Below, one piece after another: positions 6,735-14,051 of a stretch of DNA of 61,647 nucleotides. The stretch comes from Methylacidimicrobium fagopyrum (lineage in GTDB: Bacteria; Verrucomicrobiota; Verrucomicrobiia; Limisphaerales; UBA11358). Made by a program: the position numbers and the translations under genes. The notes below the pieces were generated by a model. The model was given only the letters and a program-made list of their open reading frames with translations, was not told where the DNA came from and did no database searches. Position 1 is the first letter of the stretch; each line of letters begins with the position of its first letter. The DNA lies in assembly GCA_026225255.1 (NCBI GenBank), contig JAMFSJ010000016.1, forward strand, positions 1 through 61,647. Direction: 5' to 3'.

Positions 6735-9700
6735 ATGAATTTTTCAGACTTTTTTATCAAGCGACCGATTTTCGCGGGCGTGTTATCCATCGCAATTTTT
6801 GTGATGGGTCTGCTCGCGATGTTCAAGCTGCCCATCAGCGAATATCCCGAAGTGGTGCCGCCGACGATTGTCGTGCGCGCCGTTTATCCGGGTGCCACGC
6901 CCAAGACCATCGCCGAAACCGTCGCGTCGCCGCTCGAACAAGCGATCAACGGCGTCGAAGGTTCGCTCTATATGTTTTCGCAAGCGACCGGCGACGGCGT
7001 GATGACGTTGACCGTGACGTTCGCGCTCGGCACTGATCCTGACAAAGCGCAGGTGCAAGTGCAGAACCGCGTGTCGCAGGCATTGCCGAAATTGCCGGAA
7101 GAAGTCCGCGATCTCGGCGTCACCACGACGAAGCAATCGCCCGACCTCACGATGGTCGTCCACTTATTCTCACCGGATGGTCGTTACGATGATATTTATC
7201 TGCGCAACTACGCGACGTTGCAGGTGAAGGACGCCCTCGCGCGTATTCCCGGCGCGGGTGATGTGGAGCTTTTCGGCTCCGGCGATTACGCCATGCGCAT
7301 CTGGTTGAACCCGGACAAACTGGCGTCGCGCAATCTCACGGCGAGCGATGTCGTCGCCGCGATCCGCGAACAGAACGTGCAAGTCGCTGGCGGTGTCATC
7401 GGTCAACAACCGGTTAAATCGCCCGTGAACTTTGAGTTGCAGGTCAACGTCAAAGGCCGTCTGATTTCCGAAGAAGAATTCGGCAACATCATCGTCAAGA
7501 TCGGTGCGAACGGCGAAAAGACGTTGTTGAAAGACGTCGCACGCATTGAACTAGGTGCGGGCAGCTACGCGCTCCGTTCGTTGTTGAATAACAAAACTGC
7601 GGTGGCGATTCCGATCTTTCAGACGCCCGGTGCGAACGCGTTGCAACTCTCGAAAGACGTGCGCGCCAAGATGGAAGAATTGAAGAAAAACTTTCCTCAA
7701 GGCGTTGATTATTCCGTCGTATATGACCCGACCGTGTTCGTGCGGCACTCGATTGAAGCCGTCGTGCACACACTGCTCGAGGCCATCGTTCTCGTCGTCA
7801 TCGTCGTCATCGTGTTTTTGCAAACGTGGCGCGCGGCCATCATTCCGCTCGCAGCCGTTCCGGTTTCATTGATCGGCACGTTCTCAGTCATGCTTGGCCT
7901 GGGCTTCAGCATTAATGCGCTATCGCTGTTCGGCCTCGTGCTGGCGATCGGCATCGTGGTCGATGACGCGATCGTCGTCGTCGAAAACGTGGAACGTAAT
8001 ATCGAACGCGGTTTGTCCTCCGAGGCGGCCGCGCGGCAGGCGATGAAGGAAGTCACCGGCCCGATCGTGGCCACGGCGCTCGTATTGTGCGCGGTGTTCG
8101 TTCCGACGGCGTTCATCAGCGGTTTGACGGGTCAATTCTATAAGCAATTCGCGATCACCATCGCGATCTCCACCGTCATTTCCGCGTTCAATTCGTTGAC
8201 GCTTTCACCGGCGTTGTGCGCGGTGTTGTTGAAAGATCCGCATTCACCCAAAGACATAGTCTGGCGCACGATGGATGCCTCACTCGGTTGGTTTTTCCGG
8301 CCGTTCAATAGATTCTTTGCGTGGGCGAGCGGAAGATATTCCCGCGGTGTGAATCAGGTTTTGCGCAAGAGCGTCATCGCGTTGATCATCTACGGCGGTT
8401 TGGTTTTCCTGACTGGCTGGAGTTTCAACAAGATACCGACCGGCTTCGTGCCGACGCAGGATAAACAATATCTCGTCGCGTTCTGCCAATTGCCGGAAGG
8501 CGCGTCGTTGGATCGCACCGAAGCGGTCATCCGCCGCATGTCCGACATCGGCTTGAAACAACCAGGCGTCGAATCGGCGGTCGCTTTCCCCGGTTTGAGC
8601 ATCAGCGGATTCAGTGTCGCGCCGGACGCGGGCATTGTGTTCTTCACGCTCAAACCGTTTGAAGAACGCACGACGAAAGATCTGAGCGGTCCGGCGATTG
8701 CCGGCGCGCTCAATCAGAAATTATCCTCGATTCAGGATGCGTTCATACTTGCCGTGCCGCCCCCGGCGGTGATGGGCTTGGGCACGATTGGTGGCTTCAA
8801 AATGTATGTCGAAGACCGCGCTGATCTGGGCTACGACGCGTTGTTTCAAAACGTGCAGGCCATCGCCGGCCAGACGTATGTGAATCCCAAGCTCGGTCTG
8901 GCGAACGTGTTTTCCGGCTTCACCGTCAATGTGCCGCAGATTGATGCGGACGTGGATCGTTTGAAAGCCAAGACGCAAGGCATCCCGTTGGATAATTTGT
9001 TCAGCACCTTGCAAATTTATCTCGGCTCGCTTTACGTGAATGATTTCAACCGTTTCGGTCGCACGTTTGAAGTTGTCGCCCAGGCGGACTCGCAATTTCG
9101 TCGGAGTCCCGATGACATCTTGAAACTCAAAACGCGTAACGACAAAGGTGAAATGGTTCCGCTTGGTGCCGTGGTGAAAGTCACGGAATCGCACGGCCCG
9201 GCGCGCGTGATGCGCTACAACGGTTATCCGGCGGCGGAAATCAACGCCGCTCCGGCGCCTGGCTTTAGCTCCGGCCAAGGCGAAACGTCGTTGGCAAAAC
9301 TCGCGGCCGGCACACTGCCGCGCGGCATGACCTACGAATGGACGGACTTGACGTATCAACGCATCCTCGCGGGCAATACCGCGGTCTATGTTTATCCTTT
9401 ATGTTTGTTGCTCGTGTTCTTGGTGCTCGCGGCGCTTTACGAAAGTTTTCGTTTGCCGCTCGCGATCATCTTGATCGTGCCGATGTGCTTACTGTTCGCC
9501 ATCACGGGCGTCTATTTGGATCACAGCGATAACAACATCTTTACGCAGATCGGTTTGATCGTGCTCGTCGGGTTAGCGTGCAAAAACGCGATTCTCATCG
9601 TGGAATTTGCAAAGATCAAACAGGACGAAGGCATGACGCCGTTCGATGCGGCCATCGAAGCCTGCCGCCTCCGTTTGCGTCCGATCTTGATGACGTCCAT

Positions 9701-11393
9701 CGCGTTTATCGCGGGGGTATTCCCGCTCGTGGTTTCCACGGGTGCCGGTGCCGAAATGCGCCAAGCCATGGGCATTGCGGTGTTTTCCGGCATGATCGGC
9801 GTGACGCTGTTCGGCTTGTTTCTGACGCCCGTGTTTTACGTGACTTTGATGAAGCTCGGCGGCAAGAAAAAGGCTGCGCCGGACAAAACTCATACCACTG
9901 GCACGACGGGTGCTATTACCACGGTGATCCTGATCGCCGCGTTGGCGGTGACGTTCACGACCGCCCAAGCGGGGCCGTTGACGATCGGTCCGGATTATAA
10001 AACGCCGACGAATACGATTCCGCAGGCCTACAAAGCGGCGGACTTAGGCGCCTGGAAAGTTGGCGAAGCACTCGACAACGTGCCCAAAGGCAATTGGTGG
10101 CAATTGTTTGCGGATACAAATCTGAACGCGCTCGAAACGCAAGCATTGCAAGCGAATCAACAACTCAAAGCCGCCGTCGCCCGCGTGAGCGAAGCCCGGG
10201 CAACGGCCCGCGTGGCGCGGGGTGAATTTTTACCTTTCATCAGCGCCGACCCGAGTTATGCCCGCCAACGGTATTCACCGAATCAGAATCCGAGTTTCGG
10301 CAGCGTGACCGCCAACACATTTAATACGCCGCTCGACTTGAGCTACGAAGTGGACTTGTGGGGACGCGTGCGCCGCAATTTCGAAAGCTCACGCGCCGAT
10401 GCGCAGGCGTCGCTCGCGCAATTCTACGGTGTCTTGCTCACGTTGAATTCTGACGTCGCGCAAAATTATTTCGCGCTCCGTTCGCTCGACGCGGAAATCG
10501 CGGCGGTCGCGAGCACGATTGGTTTGCGTCATGAACAAGTGCGGCTCGTGCGCGGTCGTTTTCAAGGCGGCATCGGCAGCGATCTGGAAGTTGCCCAGGC
10601 GGAAACGGAATTGGCCACGACCGAAGCCGAAATGTCGTCGCTCGCGCAACGCCGTGATCAATTGGAAAACGCCATCGCGATTCTCGTCGGCCAAAATCCG
10701 GCGAATTTCAAACTGACCGCGTTCACCAATTCCGATTGGAATCCGACACCGCCGGAAGTTCCCGCCGGTTTGCCCGCGGATTTGTTGCAACGTCGTCCGG
10801 ACGTCGCCACGGCGGAACGCCAGCTCGCCTCGGCCAACGCCAAGATCGGCGTCGCCAAAGCGGCATTCTTCCCCGTCGTCACGCTGACGGCTTCGGGCGG
10901 TTACTTGAGCGGCGAAGCATCGTCGTTGTTCAACTGGGAAAGTCGCGCGTGGAGTTTTGGTCCGAGTATTTCGTTGCCGATTTTTGCGGGCGGACGGAAT
11001 AAGGCCAATTACAAACGCGCTTGGGCGACGTATGACGAATCCGTCGCGTTGTATCGCCAGCAAGTGCTCGTTGCGTTTGGCGACGTAGAAAATAGTTTGT
11101 CCGCCATCCGCCATCTCGCTGAGCAATCGGAAGCGCAAACCCGCGCTGTGAAAAGCGCCCGTCGCGCTACGGATCTGGCGACCGATCGTTATCGTTCCGG
11201 CATCGTTGCTTACATCGAAGTCGTGGATGCGAGCCGCGATTCTTTGACCGCTGAACGCGCCAACGCGCAGCTCGCCGGACAACAATTGATCGCCGCCGTG
11301 CAGTTGATCAAAGCGCTGGGTGGCGGTTGGGTTGAACAAGAATTGTTCGCCAACAGTCAAAGCGTTAACGAACCGAAGAAAGGTGAAAAATGA
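6735..11393 (+). CDS. RND multidrug permease fused to an outer membrane factor (TolC/OprM-type)
   Basis: One open frame of 1552 aa joins two proteins that are normally separate. Residues 1 to about 1045 form a full HAE1-type RND permease: MNFSDFFIKRPIFAGVL at the start, two periplasmic loops, TM4 motif GIVVDDAIVVVENVER with the two proton-relay Asp, and a duplicated C-half ending after TM12 (TPVFYVTLMKLGG). A Lys-rich linker and a hydrophobic signal-like segment (ITTVILIAALAVTFTTAQA, about 1060-1080) follow. Residues from about 1080 are a NodT/OprM-type outer membrane factor: IGPDYKTP, WWQLFADTNLNAL, and the repeated helical halves with LLQRRPDVATAERQL. I start at ATG 6735, which matches the family N-terminus; a TTG at 6720 is in frame. 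The usual OMF lipobox Cys is missing; an AQA|GP signal-peptidase I site is possible, which might release the OMF after translation. Confidence 0.95.
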   Translation: MNFSDFFIKRPIFAGVLSIAIFVMGLLAMFKLPISEYPEVVPPTIVVRAVYPGATPKTIAETVASPLEQAINGVEGSLYMFSQATGDGVMTLTVTFALGTDPDKAQVQVQNRVSQALPKLPEEVRDLGVTTTKQSPDLTMVVHLFSPDGRYDDIYLRNYATLQVKDALARIPGAGDVELFGSGDYAMRIWLNPDKLASRNLTASDVVAAIREQNVQVAGGVIGQQPVKSPVNFELQVNVKGRLISEEEFGNIIVKIGANGEKTLLKDVARIELGAGSYALRSLLNNKTAVAIPIFQTPGANALQLSKDVRAKMEELKKNFPQGVDYSVVYDPTVFVRHSIEAVVHTLLEAIVLVVIVVIVFLQTWRAAIIPLAAVPVSLIGTFSVMLGLGFSINALSLFGLVLAIGIVVDDAIVVVENVERNIERGLSSEAAARQAMKEVTGPIVATALVLCAVFVPTAFISGLTGQFYKQFAITIAISTVISAFNSLTLSPALCAVLLKDPHSPKDIVWRTMDASLGWFFRPFNRFFAWASGRYSRGVNQVLRKSVIALIIYGGLVFLTGWSFNKIPTGFVPTQDKQYLVAFCQLPEGASLDRTEAVIRRMSDIGLKQPGVESAVAFPGLSISGFSVAPDAGIVFFTLKPFEERTTKDLSGPAIAGALNQKLSSIQDAFILAVPPPAVMGLGTIGGFKMYVEDRADLGYDALFQNVQAIAGQTYVNPKLGLANVFSGFTVNVPQIDADVDRLKAKTQGIPLDNLFSTLQIYLGSLYVNDFNRFGRTFEVVAQADSQFRRSPDDILKLKTRNDKGEMVPLGAVVKVTESHGPARVMRYNGYPAAEINAAPAPGFSSGQGETSLAKLAAGTLPRGMTYEWTDLTYQRILAGNTAVYVYPLCLLLVFLVLAALYESFRLPLAIILIVPMCLLFAITGVYLDHSDNNIFTQIGLIVLVGLACKNAILIVEFAKIKQDEGMTPFDAAIEACRLRLRPILMTSIAFIAGVFPLVVSTGAGAEMRQAMGIAVFSGMIGVTLFGLFLTPVFYVTLMKLGGKKKAAPDKTHTTGTTGAITTVILIAALAVTFTTAQAGPLTIGPDYKTPTNTIPQAYKAADLGAWKVGEALDNVPKGNWWQLFADTNLNALETQALQANQQLKAAVARVSEARATARVARGEFLPFISADPSYARQRYSPNQNPSFGSVTANTFNTPLDLSYEVDLWGRVRRNFESSRADAQASLAQFYGVLLTLNSDVAQNYFALRSLDAEIAAVASTIGLRHEQVRLVRGRFQGGIGSDLEVAQAETELATTEAEMSSLAQRRDQLENAIAILVGQNPANFKLTAFTNSDWNPTPPEVPAGLPADLLQRRPDVATAERQLASANAKIGVAKAAFFPVVTLTASGGYLSGEASSLFNWESRAWSFGPSISLPIFAGGRNKANYKRAWATYDESVALYRQQVLVAFGDVENSLSAIRHLAEQSEAQTRAVKSARRATDLATDRYRSGIVAYIEVVDASRDSLTAERANAQLAGQQLIAAVQLIKALGGGWVEQELFANSQSVNEPKKGEK

Positions 11394-11743
11394 AAACGAC
11401 CATCGAAGTCAATCAAGCGAACTTCAAACAAGAAGTGCTGAAACATCCGCAACCCGTCATTGTTGATTTTTGGGCCGAATGGTGCGGCCCGTGCAAAATG
11501 CTCGCGCCCGTGCTGGAAGAAATCGCGACGGAAAATATCGGCGACGCGCGCGTGGTGAAAGTCAACGTGGACGAAAATTCTGCGCTGGCCGAGCAATATC
11601 ACGTCCAGTCCATCCCGACGTTGCTGTTTTTCAAAAACGGATTGGTGCACGACCAGGTCGTCGGCGCCGTCGGCAAACGGGTCATTGTCGCCAAGTTACA
11701 AAAATTATTGTCCCAACACGAAAATTCTCACAGTCAAAATTAA
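11390..11743 (+). CDS. trxA: Thioredoxin
   Basis: 117-aa thioredoxin with the redox-active WCGPC motif (Cys32 and Cys35) after VIVDFWAE, and the cis-Pro segment SIPTLLFF. It reduces protein disulfides in the cytoplasm. There is no signal peptide. The ATG overlaps the stop of the RND–OMF gene by four bases (ATGA), so the two are translationally coupled. A thioredoxin at the end of an efflux operon is unusual and suggests that the operon answers to an oxidative or electrophile-type stress; this is inference. Confidence 0.96.
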   Translation: MKTTIEVNQANFKQEVLKHPQPVIVDFWAEWCGPCKMLAPVLEEIATENIGDARVVKVNVDENSALAEQYHVQSIPTLLFFKNGLVHDQVVGAVGKRVIVAKLQKLLSQHENSHSQN

Positions 11744-11758
11744 ACTGAAAGGAACATT

Positions 11759-12796
11759 ATGAAGATCGCGTTCAAAGATAAAGTTTCGGGAGTTGCCAAG
11801 AAAACCAACGGACGGTTGACGCGTGTCCGGGTAGCCAAAAAATGTCTACCGCGCGGCTGGCGGGCGGTTAAAACGGTCAAACCAGAAGCCGCCGTCCGCG
11901 CGCCCGCATTGTCGGAGGCCATTGAGCTCGTGCCGACGCAACCGCAAGAATCGTTGAGCAAAGATTCCTTGCAGTTGTATCTGAACGAAATCGGGCGCGT
12001 GAAATTGTTGACGCCGGAAGAAGAATTATCGTTGGCCAAACAGGTCAAACGTGGCAACAAAAAAGCGCGCGAACGCATGATCACCGCGAATTTGCGGCTC
12101 GTCGTGCGCATCGCTCGCGATTACGAAAATCTCGGCCTGCCGCTGCTCGATCTGATCAACGAAGGCAACATCGGCCTCATGAAAGGCGTGGAACGTTACG
12201 ACCCAACCAAGGGCGCGAAACTTTCCTACTACGCCGCGTGGTGGATCAAACAATCCATGATGCGGGCATTGGCGAACCAATCGAAAACGATTCGGCTGCC
12301 CGTGCACGTGGTGGACAAGATGGCGCATATCCGTCGCGCCGAGGTGAAGTTGCGCGAGTTGTTCGGTCACGAGCCGACCGACCATGAAATCGCGGAACAT
12401 TTGAACCTCGACGTGCGCCGCATCCAGCAATATCGCGATGCGTCAAAAACGCCGATCTCGCTCGATGCGCCCCTGGGCCATGACGAACCGAAACCGATCT
12501 CGGAAGTCGTAGCGGATACCAACGCCGCCGCGCCGTTCGATCAATTGGTGCAGGCAAATGATCGCGGCCTCGTGCTGGAAGCCTTGGCCACGTTAGACGC
12601 GCGCGAAAGCAAAATTCTCGCGTTGCGCTTCGGCCTCGACAACGGCAATCCGAAAACGCTGGAAGAAATCGCCGTGCGCTTCGACGTGACGCGCGAACGC
12701 ATCCGCCAGATCCAGGACGGTGCGTTGAAGAAAATGCGCGTGAAGATTGAAGAACGCGAAACGCCGGTGTTGGATGAAGACGTCCAATTGGTGTGA
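11759..12796 (+). CDS. RNA polymerase sigma-70 factor (group 2-like)
   Basis: 345-aa primary-type sigma factor. After a basic N-terminal extension of about 65 residues come region 1.2 (DSLQLYLNEIGRVKLLTPEEE), region 2 (NLRLVVRIARDY, GLPLLDLINEGNIGLMKGVERYD, YYAAWWIKQSMMRAL), region 3 and region 4 with the HTH VTRERIRQIQDGALKKMR. Acidic region 1.1 and the long non-conserved insertion of housekeeping RpoD are absent, so this is probably an alternative, RpoS/group-2-like sigma. It follows trxA by 15 bases with a good ribosome-binding site (AAGGAAC) and ends at a strong terminator. Its place in the TetR–efflux–thioredoxin operon suggests a stress-response role. A shorter start is possible because the N-terminus is not conserved. 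Confidence 0.93.
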   Translation: MKIAFKDKVSGVAKKTNGRLTRVRVAKKCLPRGWRAVKTVKPEAAVRAPALSEAIELVPTQPQESLSKDSLQLYLNEIGRVKLLTPEEELSLAKQVKRGNKKARERMITANLRLVVRIARDYENLGLPLLDLINEGNIGLMKGVERYDPTKGAKLSYYAAWWIKQSMMRALANQSKTIRLPVHVVDKMAHIRRAEVKLRELFGHEPTDHEIAEHLNLDVRRIQQYRDASKTPISLDAPLGHDEPKPISEVVADTNAAAPFDQLVQANDRGLVLEALATLDARESKILALRFGLDNGNPKTLEEIAVRFDVTRERIRQIQDGALKKMRVKIEERETPVLDEDVQLV

Positions 12797-12818
12797 ACCG
12801 TTCGTGTTGAATCAAACC

Positions 12819-12850
12819 AAAGCCGGGGCAAATTTGCTCCGGCTTTTTTT
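12819..12850 (+). terminator. Strong rho-independent terminator of the efflux–sigma operon
   Basis: AAAGCCGGGGCAAA pairs with TTTGCTCCGGCTTT with one G-T-type mismatch and is followed by a run of T's (12842-12850). It closes the operon that starts after 5144. Confidence 0.9.
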
Positions 12851-12903
12851 GTAGCTCTCGCTGCGCCGCTGACTTTTTTAAAAGTTGGTTTATTATTTCC
12901 CGC

Positions 12904-13914
12904 ATGAAAGCATTTCAACTGCACGATCAAACCGGACCGGATTCTTTGCGCTTGGTGGAAATTCCCCAACCGCAACCCGGCGTCGGCCAGGTGCTGGTGC
13001 GCGTCCGCGCGAATGCGCTCAACTATCGCGACTTGATGATCGCGGATGGACGTTATGGAAAAATCAAGCCGCCGCTCATTCCGTTGTCCGATGGCACAGG
13101 CGAAATTGTTGCAGTCGGTGCCGGCGTGACGCGTTGGAAAACCGGCGATCGCGTGGCGGGAATTTTCTTTCAAGGCTGGACGACCGGCGCGTTTCGGCGC
13201 GAAGTTCCAGGCACGGCGTTGGGCGGCGCGCAGAGCGGGATGCTCGCGGAATTTGTCGTGTTATCCGAAGAAGGCATCGTCGCGATTCCGCCGCATTTGA
13301 GTTTTGAAGAAGCGGCGACGTTACCCTGCTCCGCGGTTACGGCATGGCATGCTTTGGTTGCACATGGGAAAGTTTCAGCGGCAGATACGGTGCTGCTACT
13401 TGGCACCGGTGGCGTTTCGATGTTCGCGTTGCAAATCGCCAAGCTGCACGGCGCCCGCGTCATCATCACTTCCAGCAGCGACGAAAAACTCGCGCAGGCC
13501 AAAAAACTCGGCGCGGATGAAACGATCAATTATCGCACGACTCCCGAATGGGACGAGGAAGTTTTTCGCCTGACGAATAAGGCCGGCGTGAATCACATCG
13601 TGGAAGTTGGCGGCGCGGGCACGTTCCCGAAATCACTACGTTCGCTCGCAATCGGCGGCCAAGTGCATGTGGTCGGCGGCGTGAGTGGATTTACGAGCGA
13701 CGTGCCGTTGCGGGAAATTCTCGGCAAGCTCGCGACCGTGCGCGGCATTTTCGTCGGCAGCCGGGATATGTTTGAGGCAATGAATCGCGCGCTGGCCGCG
13801 CATAAAACCAAGCCGGTGATCGACCGCGTGTTTCCGTTCACTGAAGCGGCGGCGGCGTATCGCCAGCTGCAAAGCGGTTCGCACTTTGGCAAGGTGGTTA
13901 TTTCAGCGGGATAA
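12904..13914 (+). CDS. Zinc-independent MDR dehydrogenase (quinone oxidoreductase-like)
   Basis: 336-aa medium-chain dehydrogenase/reductase. The GroES-like N-domain has ANALNYRDLMIADGRYG, where the catalytic zinc Cys of alcohol dehydrogenases is replaced by Tyr/Arg, and the structural-zinc Cys cluster is absent, so this is the zinc-independent quinone-reductase/enoyl-reductase branch. The Rossmann fold follows (LLLGTGGVSMFALQIAK, about residues 162-178) with SSSDEKLAQAKKLGAD, typical of NAD(P)H binding. The substrate cannot be told. It stands alone between the sigma-operon terminator and mutS. Confidence 0.9.
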   Translation: MKAFQLHDQTGPDSLRLVEIPQPQPGVGQVLVRVRANALNYRDLMIADGRYGKIKPPLIPLSDGTGEIVAVGAGVTRWKTGDRVAGIFFQGWTTGAFRREVPGTALGGAQSGMLAEFVVLSEEGIVAIPPHLSFEEAATLPCSAVTAWHALVAHGKVSAADTVLLLGTGGVSMFALQIAKLHGARVIITSSSDEKLAQAKKLGADETINYRTTPEWDEEVFRLTNKAGVNHIVEVGGAGTFPKSLRSLAIGGQVHVVGGVSGFTSDVPLREILGKLATVRGIFVGSRDMFEAMNRALAAHKTKPVIDRVFPFTEAAAAYRQLQSGSHFGKVVISAG

Positions 13915-14005
13915 TAAAAACTCCCAACGTCCAGCGGATATCCAAACCACAAACATGCGCGTAGCACGTTGCTTTCTTTTCGTGTATTTCGGTGTAAAAC
14001 CTTTC

Positions 14006-14042
14006 CCTTTGCGTCTTTGCACATTTACACCTTTGCGTTAAA
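14006..14042. repeat. Fragment of a GCAAAGACGCAAAG-type repeat before mutS
   Basis: Read on the minus strand this stretch contains TTAACGCAAAGG and GCAAAGACGCAAAGG, the same words that build the left arm of the long inverted repeat at 42879-42913. A shorter trace, CACAAAGACGCAAA, is at 36199-36212. All three lie in leaders of genes. The copy here ends 9 bases before the GTG of mutS. Confidence 0.45.
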
Positions 14043-14051
14043 TTCCCCGCC

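Noticed and set aside
10389..11360. 323-aa minus-strand ORF opposite the outer membrane factor
   Set aside because: Shadow of the OMF part of the fusion; high Arg content, no motifs, no start context.
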